Shown here one piece after another: positions 1-10,814 of a stretch of DNA of 64,000 nt. Numbering within the stretch: the first letter of the stretch is position 1; each line of letters begins with the position of its first letter. Origin of the DNA: Clavaria fumosa (taxonomy: Eukaryota > Basidiomycota > Agaricomycetes > Agaricales > Clavariaceae). The notes below the pieces were generated by a model. The model did no database searches and was not told where the DNA came from. It saw only the letters and a program-made list of their open reading frames with translations. Both the position numbers and the translations under genes were made by a program. The DNA lies in contig OX637795.1 in the NCBI GenBank assembly GCA_951802425.1, forward strand, positions 3,700,501-3,764,500, given 5' to 3'.

Positions 1-123
1 AGGTCCTACCCAGTGGTCTGCATGACCTGCCCCCAGTTGGACAGTGTGTCACAAGCAGCATGCCCTGAGTGCTGCTGTCTCATCCTGCAGGGTAGGCATA
101 TTTTTTTTAAAGGGCTCGGATGC

Positions 124-2496
124 TTAGTCCGAGCCCTGCTCATAGTCGCATGGCAGCTTGCCCTTGTCGTCGCTCCAGTCGGGCAATGATACAACAGGCC
201 TCTTCGCAGCCTTAGCAGCTGATGACTTAGCCACTTTCTTTTTTTCTTTTTGAGAGGGCCCCGCACCCTCTGTCTGGGATATTGTTAAACCCCCAATAGG
301 TAGCCCTAGGGGGTTTCTAATGGTGGACATACTTCCACCATCTTCCAGGGGCGCATCACCCCTCCATTCATCTCCCATCTTCTCACTTAACCAAAGATGG
401 TATGGATGCACCCTGTGCCCTATGCACTCTAGCAGTGCATATGTCTGGAGAGGTATGGGAGGCTTCTCCTGTTCACCCAGTGCTAGCTGGATATTGTTGT
501 CTAAGGGGGCATTCCCCTTTCACACATACTCGCGTGCCCACGTGAGTACAAATTCGTCTCAGAGCTCTGTTTCCCCAATGGAGACTCTGGTGTCTACAAA
601 CGCCTCGATCATCTGCACAACGGTTGGCATTATCTTTGTGTTCCAGTGCCTGGAATGTCGTACAGGGAGGACTCTCCCTTTGATGGCCTGCACATATGCC
701 CCCTTTGACACAAAGAGGGCTACAGCCACAGCTAGGAACGGGCACCACATTCGGGCCTGGGACAGTCCTGGGACGGTGCGCACACCATTATGGTGCGCCA
801 GATGGCCACCTTGCGTGCAAAGGACAGGGGTGAGTCCCTGTCCTTATCAATACCAAGGACAGCCGCTCTGCCCATCCTTATATCAGTGGCCCAGCAGCAC
901 AGATCTGACACTGCACCTCTGTCGCCTTTTGGATTCATAGGGGGAATTTCCCCCTTCTCCCCTACAAAGGAGAGCCACAGCTCTTGGGGGAGCAACGGCT
1001 CCCTGGTCTCTACAAACTCCCTAATGGGAGGCACAACCACTCTTGCCACTGTCAGTGGCAATGACGGATAGGAGGGTGCTCCCCCTCCTGCGCCTTCCAA
1101 GGGTCCTGCCCTCAGGGATGGGTCACCCATCCCTCCACTCTCTCGCAACATCTGCCCCTGCAGATGGCGTGCCACTCGGTCTGCCGATTTCTCGACGCCG
1201 GCAGGAACTCTCCAGTTCCTCAACAGCCAGTCCTCAACTGGCATAGGCAGCTTTCCTGCTGCCGCATTCTTCTGGGCCTCCTTAATGGCCCATCACATCT
1301 TCATCATGGCAGTCATATCGTAACTGCCGTCAGGTGCTCCATGATGCGCCTGCTGGTTGAGGGCTATTACTTCCTCAACCATCTTCAACTTGACGACCCA
1401 TGCGCTGGGTTTGACGGACATCCCCAAAGGCCAAGGATAGCCATCTGGGGCCCTGTCCGGGTGGGGAGCATTGAAGGGATAACCCCTTGTCGGAGGTGCA
1501 AGCACCATCTCCGCAAATGTTTGTTTTTGCCTCAATGAGTCATCCGGGTTCTGCTGGTTAACACCAGCAGGTGGAAGAGGGGGATACCCCTCCTCAATGT
1601 TCATGGGGATGTCCACATCCCCCATTGGTGGTGCTATGTCTGCGTACGAGACGGCAGTGCGGGCCCTTTTAGGGTCCCACTCCAAGGGATCCCTTTCGGG
1701 TCCCTTCCCTTTCACCGCAGTTCGCACCACGGTGAGCTCCTCATTGGCACTTGCCAACTTTTCTGTCAAGGAGTAGTGTTTTAAAGTCCAGTCCTTGAGA
1801 CTGGAAAAAGACCACAACTGAACTGGACCAGACTGCAAAAAGACTGCAAATGAAAAGACTGATGTTAGGTCCAGTCCAGTTCATGCAAAAAAACCGGTCT
1901 AAAACTGGTCCAGTTCAGCCAAAATTCAAGAAATCAATGAACCGGTCCTGGTCCAGTCTTTTCACAAAAAGGGGAAAAAACCAGACTGGACTGGACTTTA
2001 AAACACTATCAAGGAGAGAATCTTCTCATGCACCTTTCTAAGGTCATCCTCGACCTTATCCAGGCTATCATAAGCTTTTTCAAGCTTTTGCCAGTGCCCG
2101 GCACAAAGGGCATTGCCCTTCTCATACTCTTCACAGGTCATCCAGCTTGCGCTGCATCATCCCGAGCTTCGGCCCGAGTTCACGCTTAGTGCTTTCCTGT
2201 GCTTCCTTAAGCATTTGTTGAAACACTTCATCTGAGTGCAGCAGCAACTCAAAGATGTGGCAACAGAATCCGATACACTGAGTGCACCAGGATTTGTGAG
2301 TGATCACATGGATCATGCGATCTTGGACCCAGGGGAGGGTTTCCTCCCCTTGCGACAACAACGGCTGGGACAACCCAGCCGTTCCGACGATGCTTGTCAG
2401 CAGCAAGTTCCCTGGCGCGAGGCCAGGGATGGCAGCGGTAGCAGCGGCAGTGCAGGTAGCGCAAGGGGATGGGGTTTCCTCCATTGGATCATCCAT
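124..2496 (-). pseudogene. Accessory ORF downstream of pol in element A, broken
   Basis: Reading on the minus strand below the integrase of element A, a protein-like stretch starts at a Met near 2496 and continues in pieces (2131-2496, about 1293-2133 excluding the MITE at 1774-2008, 732-1244, 473-748, 124-411). The first piece has a Cys-rich start (CATC); a frame change near 2133 leads to a Leu/Glu/Lys-rich segment that looks coiled-coil, then a Pro-rich, aspartate-containing middle, then a Trp-rich segment and a Lys-rich tail ending at 124. Removing the MITE and one target copy rejoins the coiled-coil part. I do not recognise a catalytic domain. The order (coiled coil, Pro-rich middle, Trp-rich end) resembles Agaricomycete hypothetical proteins often found in repeats; that is memory, not a search. 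It could be a third ORF of the retroelement or an unrelated neighbour. Frame breaks say it is dead. Confidence 0.5.
1774..2008. mobile_element. 235-bp hAT-type MITE with 8-bp target duplication
   Basis: The element begins TAGTGTTTTAAAGTCCAGTC and ends with its exact reverse complement (20-bp perfect terminal inverted repeats). It is flanked by the 8-bp direct repeat TCAAGGAG (1766-1773 and 2009-2016), the size hAT transposases make. The inside is full of CCAGT/CTGGT words in both orientations, probably subterminal transposase sites. It has no coding capacity. Its ends match those of the larger hAT copy at 18426-21530 (TAGTGTTTTAAAGTCC), so that family probably mobilised it. Confidence 0.93.
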
Positions 2497-2599
2497 TGTA
2501 AAAAATGGCTGATGAAGAAAAGAGAAAAAGAGGGCAGGCCCTCTTAAGGTTTTGTACCTAATGGTGGAGCCACCACATGACTCAATCACTGTGGCTAAT

Positions 2600-3069
2600 G
2601 ACCCCGCAATCTGGCTCGATCGTGTTTACTACTCCATGCAGGTGCTCCATCTGCGCTCTACTCAAGGGCACCTAGGTAGTGCCCTCCACGAGTCTACACC
2701 TTGTAGTTCAAGGTAGTGGTCTAGAGCTGCTGGCTCTTTGACTCCCATATACAGCTCCCAAGTCATATCCCCGAGGTTCCATCAGACCTCACATTCTAGG
2801 TGGCATCCTTCCCACATATGGCCAATAATGGCGTCTACTAGCCATTCCTCCTTCAGGTCCACACCAAAGTCATAAAAGACTTTCACTTCACGATGCAGGA
2901 ACAATGTGTCATCGTTCGGCTCATGTCACTGCAACCGGCTGACATGGAATGTCAGGTGGATTCTCCTCAACTTTAGCAAGTTGGGGAGCTCCAGCTCATA
3001 TGTCAACAATTCTGGTCTACATGACCGTATTGGGTAAGGCCCAATAAACTTCAGCATGAGCTTTCTAGC
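2600..3069 (-). pseudogene. Element A pol C-terminus, chromodomain-like tail
   Basis: After the integrase core, minus-strand reading continues with stops into a typical Gypsy integrase tail (words LKFIGPYPI, LPNLLKLRRIHLTFHVSRL) and then a stretch with the look of a chromodomain (FYDFGVDLKEEWLVDAIIGH, then WNLGDMTWE). In chromoviruses this tail directs integration to marked chromatin. Several stops interrupt it. The assignment rests on pattern and position after integrase, so the chromodomain call is tentative. Confidence 0.5.
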
Positions 3070-4488
3070 TCATTTTTTAGGGAGATTCAAATTCTCCATT
3101 GAGAGGTAGACTAATTCTCCCTCTCTAAATGGGTGCTCTGCCCATCTATGCTGGTTAGCATAAAACATCTGGTGGACATGACTTTCTATAATCACATCGT
3201 GCGCCATTGCAAGGTTGAGCGCAGCTTTCTCCACAAACATCCTTACACCTCTGGGCACTGCCCGGAGGTTGTCTGGCAACTCTGCCATCATCTGGGGCAT
3301 GTACCTGTAAGTGAGCTCAAATGGGGCAAACCCCGTCGACATGCTTATTGATGCGTTAATGGCGAATTCGACCATTGGGATTCGCTCCGCCCAATCCATC
3401 TGGTCCGGTTGGACCACAGATCGGATCGACTGTTCTGTCGCTCCATCTGTCTGCGGATGAAAAGCTGTGGACATCCACAGCTTGACACTGAGTAGCTGGT
3501 GTGTTGCCTGCCAGAAGGCAGATGTAAATCTTGGATCATGATCAGACACAATCAATCCTGGCAACCCATGTAGTCTCACTACATGAGTTAGAAAGAGCCA
3601 GGCTAGCTCTGCTGCCATTACTGACACAGTAACTGGTACTAGGTGTACCAGTGAAGTGAGGCAGCAGATCACCACTCAGAGGTAGTCCGCCTCTTTTGAC
3701 ATAGGGAATGGACCTACGAAGTCCATTCCTATTGATTCCCAGGGCCGCCTGGGGATTGGAAGGGTGTGTAGAAGCCCTTGCAGCTTCTGCAGGGAAGTCT
3801 TGCTCATCTGGCACATGCCGCATGACGAGCAAAACTTATCAATGTCTTTAGACACTGATGGCCACCAGTAGTAACGGTGGACATAATCTGTCATTATCCG
3901 TGACCCCATGTGTCCTAGGACCGCATGGGCTTCCTGGATTATTCTTCCAGGGATACTTTTTCCTTCATGAAGGGTATGAGGCATGCAAAGCACCTCGTCT
4001 CCCTTTTTATTCTCGGTGAAGATCAGGTCATCCCTGATCTTAAAACCAGTGTAGTTTCCTGGTTTTTCCAAAATTATTTTGAACAGATGATCCTGTTCAT
4101 AGCCATCACAGATGCTTTGCAGCACCCTGCTATTCCCCCCTTCCATGCGGGGCCTTAAGGGCATGAGTGTCTCGTCCCTCACCTCCCCGTCTGCTTGGGG
4201 CACAGGTGGCAGTTGCTCCTGCTCGGTCTCCTGGTCCGTGGCAGGTGCACATATTCGTAGTGTGCACACCTCCTCCAGGCATCCATGGGGCAACTTGTCC
4301 CCTTCAGGGTCAAGGCGAACGTCTGCCTTCACGTACTTGTGATCCAGATGAATCTCATCCGTCATGTCACTCATATGGTAACATGAAAGGCCATCCACAA
4401 CCTTGTTGCGCTCGCCTTTAATGTAAGTAATGGAGTAATCAAACCTCTCCATATATTCCATCCACATGCCTGCTGGCCAGACAAGCAC
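3070..4488 (-). pseudogene. Element A integrase (Ty3/Gypsy)
   Basis: This encodes the enzyme that joins retrotransposon cDNA to the chromosome. Visible in order: a zinc-binding HHCC region (GHMG...CSSCGMC), the first catalytic Asp in GMDFVGP, the second in VSDHDPRF, and the glutamate in GATEQSIR after FHPQTDG. A stop splits the core at about 3676, between the first and second Asp, so the copy is inactive. It follows the RNase H in the usual Gypsy order. The protein runs minus strand, ending at 3070 just before the chromodomain-like tail. Confidence 0.88.
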
Positions 4489-5081
4489 ATTTGGTTCTTA
4501 AAGAACCCCAGTGCTTCATGGTCTGTGACCATGTTGATTCGTCTACTGAGGAGTTTATCCTCCCATTTCTGTAGTGATTTGATGATCACTAAGGCCTCCC
4601 AGTCCTGGGTTTTATAACTAAACTGGGCCAGGCTGAACCTTTTAGACATAAACCCCACTGGACGGCAGGTTTCCCATGTCTTTCCCTGGCCATACATGGC
4701 CCCTACACCCGACACTGAGGCGTCACACACAAGCCATATTGGCTCTTGTACCACTGCATTTACCAGGCATAATATTGGCATTTTACATGCCAATGCCTTA
4801 ATCATCTCCATGCACTTGTCATGGAGTGGTCTCCAGTGAAACATTAGCATTTCACTACACAGACTAGCCAAAGGGCCAGTATAAGCAGACAGATTGGGCA
4901 TGAACTGTCTGATGTACTGTACTAATCCAAGGAACCTCTGTACCTCGTTAACACTTGTCGGCATTTTCCAGTTACAGATTTTATCCATTTTATCCACTGT
5001 AACGTGGATTCCTCGGGCATCTATAATATGCCCTAAGCAATCTATGCTCTTCGCATATAGCAAGCACTTCTTCTTACTCAA
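4371..5081 (-). pseudogene. Element A RT connection and RNase H
   Basis: This is the part of the Gypsy polyprotein that follows the polymerase palm. The connection region shows FLGLVQYIRQF; the RNase H has the first catalytic Asp in VCDASVSGVGA and a later VTDHEALGF, typical of Ty3-type RNase H, which removes RNA from RNA/DNA hybrids during reverse transcription. It overlaps the upstream RT piece by a few bases in another frame and the downstream integrase in another, so frameshifts have broken one original pol frame. Confidence 0.85.
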
Positions 5082-5677
5082 GAAAGGCTCGTGCCTTTGA
5101 GGGTCTCAAAGACCATCTTTAAGCGATGCTCATGGTCCTCCAAGGTTTTGGAGAAGATGAATACATCATCTAAGTACACATGCACATACTTTCCCAACTG
5201 ATGATGAAATATGTGCATCATCAGGTGCTGGAAGGTAGCAGGGGCATTACAATCCCCTATCTGCGTCACTTGTGAGAACATGGTGCCCAAGACAGTTGCA
5301 AACACCATCTTCCACACATCCTCAGGCTCTACACATACTTGCTCATACACATCCGATAGGTCAATCTTTGACCTATACACGGCTCTAGCCACATCCTGTC
5401 TGATCTGATCTTGATCAGGCAACAGGGTAATATCCCGTACTGTGTTCACATTCCATTTTTGGCAGTCTATGACTGTCTGTAGCAGTGGGTTCCGGCTGCT
5501 TTTTGGTGTGCATAACATAGGAGCTGCTTGCGATGCCACTCCTGCTTCCCACCAACTGTTAGTAATATAATGGTTCACTTTCTCCAGGAATTGTTCCTTG
5601 AATGCCTCAGCACACCGAGGCAGGTAATAATTATAGACTTGCTTTGCATCTATTAAGGGTATGCGGTGGTTCACCAC
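5078..5677 (-). pseudogene. Element A reverse transcriptase palm and fingers
   Basis: A Gypsy-type reverse transcriptase fragment. The catalytic box appears as YLDDVFIFS, preceded by [10 protein letters not shown] and followed by LEDHEHRLKMVFETL. Upstream the finger region shows RIPLIDAKQVYNYYLPRCAEA. The frame is open for 199 codons, but it is cut off from the protease by stops (5678-5839) and from RNase H by a frameshift, so this is a relic. Family-1 and family-2 chromoviruses in the window have different RT sequences, so A is a third lineage. Confidence 0.88.
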
Positions 5678-5839
5678 CTGAAACGGTGGCAGTCTGGGGG
5701 GAACTCCCCCAAAGAGCTTGGTGTACTGGTTAAACCAGTACTCATGCCTGCCTTCGAGGTAGGCGTCATCTATCTTTACAGAGGCATTAGCCTCTCCCCC
5801 CTTCCAGGGCTCACCCTTATCCCAGGGGCCTGAGTGTAG

Positions 5840-6604
5840 TCAGCTCTTTTGAGCTTCCTTCCTCAGCACATTCTTAGCTGACATATGGAGGCATAATGCC
5901 TCTGTCTCCTCACTGGGCAACATTGCCTGAAGGGTTTTCCCCTTTCCTTCACCAATCTGGATTGCATGTCGGTGCACATCCAGTATCACATGGCAGTCAT
6001 ACATGAATGCCATTCCGACTATGATATCATAGTGGTTGATGTTTGCTATATCGAAATACTGGTCCTCTACCAGTATTCCTCCCAAATCCACTGCTATGTG
6101 GCATCTGTGTGTGATCGTCGATCGGCTGCCAATACAGCCGAGTTGGATAGGGACTGGATTATCCAGTTGGAAGGTTGGTACCTTCATCACCCAGGCAAAG
6201 TCCAGGCTCATTAAGTCTGGGGTACTTCCCAAATTGAAAAGCATGTACACTTTTACACCGTTCACAGTGATGTAGGCCACAAGGCATTGCCTTTCCTCCT
6301 TTGTTACTACTGGGTGCAATCCTGTCCATTCTTTCTGGACATGTGCCTGGAACGGCCCATCGTCAACATGGCCAACACATACTTCTGTCACGTAGAAGAC
6401 ATCATCCTCTTCCACTTCCCGGATTCCAGCAACCTGGTCACTTTCTGCCTCCTCCTTGAGCTCTTCAAGGATGAAGAGCTTGTGTGAATCGTACTGGTCC
6501 CTGCAACCAGCATAGTCATCTTCCACAACTTCCTCCAGTGGGATTTCACCCTCTGTCTCCTCGCTTTCAACCACAGGTGTTTCCTGCAGTTCCTTGGGCT
6601 CCAT
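5840..6604 (-). pseudogene. Element A aspartic protease region
   Basis: A 254-codon frame with an acidic N-terminal half (EETEGEIPLEE) and a retropepsin-like second half. The strand after the active site is recognisable (HYDIIVGMAFMYDCHVILD). At the position where retropepsins have D-S/T-G, this copy reads FNLGST, so the catalytic Asp is Asn and the next residue is Leu. The protease would normally cut Gag-Pol; this one should be inactive. It sits between the CCHC knuckle of gag and RT, as expected for Gypsy. Confidence 0.8.
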
Positions 6605-6664
6605 CTCACCTGGATCCTCTTGTAAGGCATAGTTCCTTACATTTCCCCTAAAAGCCTCTGGCTT

Positions 6665-7573
6665 TCACTGTGACTGAGGGCACACATTCGCATAGTGCCC
6701 TACTTTCCCGCACACATAGCATGTTAGAGGAGCTTTCTGCTCCTCTCTGCCTTGTACCCCAATCTTGGGCACTGCCTTAGGCAGTTCTAGCCAGGGTTTG
6801 CTCCCTCCGGCTTGGGTGCGCTCGTCTCGCATGCGGTCGATCTGCAGGGGAACAGGTTCCCCTGGCCTGCAGTCTGTGTGCGGCTGATATGGCCGCAGTC
6901 TCACAAACCTCTGCCCCACAGGTACTCTACCTGTGGGCGGGTTTCCTTTGGGACCTGCCTGGTTCCCTGCCAAAGGCACTGCCCTCCACTGCTGGAGGTA
7001 GTGGAGGGTCGCTTCCACTTGGCAACTAGCATCGATAATATCCTCAACCGAGGATAACTTGATGCTAATCGCGCAAGTTTTGATGATGGCCTCCACCATC
7101 TTGTTAGGCAGTCTGTTAAGGAACTGCCTTTTCATCGTACTGGCATCAGGTGGGGTGAGCATTCTCTCCACCACCTGGACCAGTTCGTTCCAGAATCCCA
7201 AGGCACCCTTCGCCTTTGTAAACTTCACCTGATAGAAGGCATCCACTGCCTTCTGGGCCATTACCTCAGTCAGGAACCACTTAAACATAGCAGTTATCAA
7301 TTCCTCGAAGGTGGACCTTCAAGGAGCATGGGATAGACCTGTTACTTCTTGGGTATACCAAGTAGTGGCTATTCCACTTAAGCACGACCCTGCTAACATA
7401 ACGCATTGGTGCTCCAACTGCAGGCCAACTACTCTATAGAAGTAGAAGTAATTAAGGAGGCCATCGAGCCACCTTTCCCAGATGATGAGGTCGTCTCATC
7501 TGTCATAAAGCTCAGGGGGGTCAATCTTAATCCCCTTAATCTCAGCTATTGCCTCAGGCAATAGCGAGGTTTT
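6665..7573 (-). pseudogene. Element A Gag with CCHC zinc knuckle
   Basis: The capsid-like part (words DDLIIWERWLDGLLNYF, GIATTWYT, FEELITAMFKWFL) runs from about 7570 to 7000 and is broken by at least two stops. The open 211-codon part ends with a nucleocapsid CCHC knuckle, CYVCGKVGHYANVC (C-X2-C-X4-H-X4-C), that binds RNA. The layout is the standard retrotransposon Gag (capsid, basic linker, knuckle) with protease next. It is a dead copy. Confidence 0.85.
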
Positions 7574-7576
7574 ATC

Positions 7577-8623
7577 TCATATCATCATGAGGTAGTGATG
7601 TAATACATCACTCTGGTAGTTTGTAGAACTCAGGGATACTTCCTGAGTAATCTCCTGCTCCTTCTTGGGTGGTTCCATCCATCTGAATGGGCCCATTCGG
7701 CCTGTTGGCTCTCGCTGACCCAGCTGTGGGTAGCGCGACATAGGCCGCAGCTCCGGCCCCACTGTTTCTCGAGGGCCACCACCCTCCATTCCTGGTTCAC
7801 CAGGGGTTTGAGAACTGTCTGCGCGGTTCTCCCTTCGCCACCCTTCTTCATGGTCAGCGCCAGCCGACCATCTGGCCTCCGGAGCTGCCCCCAAAGGCTC
7901 CTGAATCGGTGGGGCAAGCCCCACCTCAGGTTCTAACAATTCCCGGTGTTGCTGTCATAAGGGAGCCGCTAGCGTGGTTCCCTGCTCATCTAGCAAGTCC
8001 AATACCCTCCTAACATGGGTAGCTTCCTCACTTAGTTTTTGCTGGATCGTGGCCTGGCGGTTTTTCATCACCCTTATGAGAGCCTCAAACTCTTCATCCT
8101 AGCAGGATAGCTCTGCCTGAATATCTGAGAGTCTCTTGGCTACAGCATTAGCTCGCACTATTGCTGTGGGCTTGTCTCCAATGTTGGAGGGAGCCTGTGG
8201 GCTTGACCGCTCTTGTGGCCACCTCTCATGGGTTTCTAAGGGCTCTCTGCCCTCTCCTTTTGAAGGCCTGGCCTTCTCAAATGATGGCACCTCGCCAGTG
8301 ACTTGGTGCATAGTGGTGCCCTCCTCATGGCAATTGCCACATGTCGACGGCATTTTGGACCTAGTGCCGTCATCAGGGGCCGGTGACGCCACGTCAGCCC
8401 TTAGCAAGTGTTCACCACTGGGCTTGACAGAGGGTCCTACTCCCTCTGACTGTGCGATGCCTGTGTCGCACAGAGGTCCTACCAAGGAAGGAGTTTCTCC
8501 TCCCTTCCTGTTGTGCTTTTTCTGCATGGCTATACAGGGGTGACCCATTTTTAACCACACTTGTTGTGTTGAAGGTTCAAAAAAGTTGTAAGACTTATTA
8601 TTCCTCAAAAGAACTGGACTCAA
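7577..8623 (-). pseudogene. Element A Gag N-terminal region
   Basis: Two minus-strand frames (8099-8623 and 7577-7939) cover a polar, Pro/Gly/Glu-rich leader of Gag. No domain is recognisable. The longer frame has scattered Cys/His (CGNCHEEG) but no clear metal site. The second includes WMEPPKKEQEIT. Position upstream of the capsid segment and shared strand suggest they belong to Gag of element A; the gap at 7940-8098 contains stops. A separate small gene cannot be excluded. Confidence 0.5.
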
Positions 8624-8810
8624 TGGTATATTGAGTGTATAGTTCTATGTAGAGGGATCTACCCTCTGTGTACAGTCATGAGACGGTATATATAGGCAAG
8701 CGGGCCACTGATGTAAGCATAGCCAAAGTGACTATGCTAGTATACTATTATGGTATATAGCTTATGTAATAATAGGAACAGAAAAGGCCTATAGCCTTAC
8801 AGCTGGGGTT
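8624..8810 (-). other. Leader / LTR remnant of element A
   Basis: AT-rich sequence upstream of the A Gag, with promoter-like words on the minus strand (TATATATACC near 8690). It ends abruptly at about 8810, where sequence matching the family-1 LTR begins on the plus strand. This is probably what is left of the A 5' LTR. No partner LTR lies in the window, so boundaries cannot be fixed. Confidence 0.35.
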
Positions 8811-8906
8811 CTCGCTATAAGTACTTCATCATTTCCATTTTTGTAGTCTTATCTTAGTATTGTCATCATGACCTTACACTTAAGTTGTGTGAGACCCAGT
8901 CTGATA
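8811..8906 (+). mobile_element. Truncated family-1 LTR (fragment F)
   Basis: Plus-strand match to the downstream third of the family-1 LTR, from the CGCTATAAGTAC block through the self-primer ATCTTAGTATT (8851-8861) to the LTR end CAGTCTGATA at 8906. The upstream part of the LTR is missing at the junction with element A. Confidence 0.85.
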
Positions 8907-8907
8907 T

Positions 8908-8918
8908 AATACTAAGAT
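8908..8918 (+). promoter_or_regulatory. Self-complementary primer binding site, fragment F
   Basis: AATACTAAGAT, one base after the LTR end, is the exact reverse complement of ATCTTAGTATT at 8851-8861 inside the same LTR. This is the arrangement of Tf1-type self-primed retrotransposons, in which the 5' end of the transcript folds back and primes cDNA synthesis. Elements B and C have the same pair. Confidence 0.8.
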
Positions 8919-9490
8919 CAACCCTGTCTGCCCTAGCCCCATGTCCTAACCCAGCTAGCCTGGACCCTTAATTTCAAACTGTGACACATTGTCACAGCTC
9001 AGCCCCTATCATCCTCTTCTCCTTTACCCTGCCTGTGGTGTGAAACAGAACCACACGAAATTTTTACTGTGTGTAGATTCATGTGACCAGACCCAGAGGA
9101 AGTCTACTGTGACCCTCCCCAAGTGATACCAAGTGCCAAAGGCCTGGAACTTTATTTTACAGCTACATACCAGTGAATTGTGTAGTGTACAGGGCATGGA
9201 AAGGCCCTCTACATAGTCTTTCTGTAGTTCCCTGGTCCAGTGGACAGGGCCCTTGCTCTGTGACCATTGTCAGAAGGGCACATGGGCAACTCACTAGGAG
9301 TTGTGGAGTGACCACCTGGGACACCATTCAGGCCCCATGGTTAACAAAAGTTTCATAGAATAAGAGTTAGAATAAGAGTTCCATAGGTACATAAGTACTA
9401 GAAGAGCAGCCTGAGAGGACAGGACTGTCAAGAGATCGAAGAAGTCCTGAGTGCCCAAGGCCTGGAACTTTATTTTTACAGTGCCATAGC
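8919..9490 (+). other. Family-1 untranslated leader (fragment F)
   Basis: About 570 bp between PBS and Gag with no credible gene. It aligns with the leaders of B (24925-25483) and C (62917-63475), including the GTGACACATTGTCAC palindrome-like word. Conserved across three copies, so it probably holds packaging or promoter signals, but none can be named. Confidence 0.7.
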
Positions 9491-9707
9491 ATGATGCTGG
9501 ACCTAGCTGTTGCCCCCTTCAATGGGCAGAAAAGGAACTTTTGTATGTTCCTCCAATCCCTTTGCCTCCTGTTTATGGTGAACCCAACTGTCTATGCTGA
9601 GGACCTGGTGAAGGTCCTCTTTGCTCTGAGCAAAATTGCTGGAGAAGGATTCACTGCTGAATGGGTGAATATGAAAGCGGAAGAGATTCTGTTTCTGATG
9701 CCACCAG
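9491..9707 (+). pseudogene. Truncated family-1 Gag (fragment F)
   Basis: About 70 codons of the Gag N-terminus (LAVAPFNGQKRNF, VNPTVYAEDLVKVLFALSKI, AEWVNMKAEEIL) nearly identical to B and C Gag. The frame leaves Gag sequence close to 9690, and an inverted family-1 LTR starts at 9708. The fragment lacks the rest of gag and all of pol. Confidence 0.85.
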
Positions 9708-9995
9708 TATCAGACTGGGTCTCACACAACTTAAATGTAAGGTCATGATGACAATACTAAGATAAGGGGAAAAGAGTACAAGAAAGAGAAATGATGAGTA
9801 CTTATAGCAGGAACCCCGGCACTTGCCGACTTTCTCATGCTCAGACCCTCGGATCACGTGACACACCCAGGCCCAGGTCATGTGATCTTATGATTATGTA
9901 ATCTCACCACAGCCACAGGTCATGTGACCTTCTAACAACCCTCCCCAGTTTCTCCACAACTCCTCTTTTGGATGATTATGTAAGCAATCCTAACA
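9708..9995 (-). mobile_element. Family-1 LTR, minus orientation
   Basis: A complete LTR of the B/C family. On the plus strand it starts TATCAGACTGGG and ends CCTAACA, so on the minus strand it runs TGTTAG to CTGATA. It is followed at 9996 by the purine tract complement (TCACCCCCTCTTAAG) and pol 3' sequence, so it is the 3' LTR of a minus-strand element whose body is lost beyond 10248. Confidence 0.9.
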
Positions 9996-10248
9996 TCACC
10001 CCCTCTTAAGGCTGGGTGTCCTGACCAGCTAGCTTGGCCTTGTTGGGGTGGGAGAGGAAGAAGTCCCAGAGAAGCAACATTACGTTAGTGAGGTTCCTAC
10101 AGGGCTCCCAAGTGTTTTTCTCCACTGGATATCCCAACCACTTCACCAAGTACTTCACCCCATGTCCCACCTTCTTAACATCAAGGATCGCCTCGACATC
10201 ATACTCCAGGTGGTCATCATCAATCGTAGGGGGCAGAGGGGGAGGCAG
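9996..10248 (-). pseudogene. 3' end of family-1 pol (chromodomain end), truncated
   Basis: Minus-strand match to the last part of B and C pol: polypurine tract, the C-terminal LAGRDAQP region and the start of the chromodomain. It stops at GGGGGAGGCAG, where a different repeat beginning TGTCAGGACC starts. Intact elements continue into the Pro-rich linker at this point, so the retroelement was cut here. Confidence 0.85.
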
Positions 10249-10615
10249 TGTCAGGACCCGTTCATTTTTCCCATACCGAAACCAACCTTACCAACACTTC
10301 CGAACCTCCCGACGACCCTCTACCACCTCACGAGCCCTTCCACATGCTTCCGGAACCCACTGTCCCCTTCCAGAAGCCTCTCCAACCTCTCCCGCACTCA
10401 CACAACACTTGCAACCACCATGCCATACTCACGATGCCTCCCACTATCTCATTCCACATGCATACCTCGCCCGGACCCACCAATCCTATGCGCAACACGT
10501 CATTGCATGTCTTCTTCTGCCAGCATGTGACTTGCCACGCAGCACCCTTGGCACTACCACTACCAGCGCCAATATGTCACCAGCGCTACCACTGTCACTG
10601 GCGCTACTAGTTGAG
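10249..10615 (+). repeat. Dispersed repeat X, copy 1
   Basis: Starts TGTCAGGACC. A related inverted copy lies at about 30230-30655, and part of it reappears at 15456-15584. Short motifs such as GGCGCTACTA recur in it. It carries an open frame on the plus strand with Pro/Ser/Thr/His-rich, low-complexity content that I do not regard as a gene. It may be a solo LTR (TG start) or a MULE-related non-autonomous repeat; its 3' end is unclear. Confidence 0.5.
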
Positions 10616-10814
10616 GACTTTCCACCCCCAACTAGAGTCACGTCACAGTCATGTGATATGGACCAAACAAAACCGATGGCACATACTTTTTCATACAGTA
10701 CAGTGTACATAAGCATCTGACTAGTTATGTAAGCATTCAGCCAGTTATGTAAGCATTCAGTCAGTACCAAAGCAGTCGTCTAACAAAAAATACTAAGTGG
10801 CAGTCAAAAAATAT

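Noticed and set aside
10244..10803. GGCAG direct repeats as a TSD of repeat X
   Set aside because: The sequence after the second GGCAG does not resume the interrupted family-1 pol, and the X end would not be CA.
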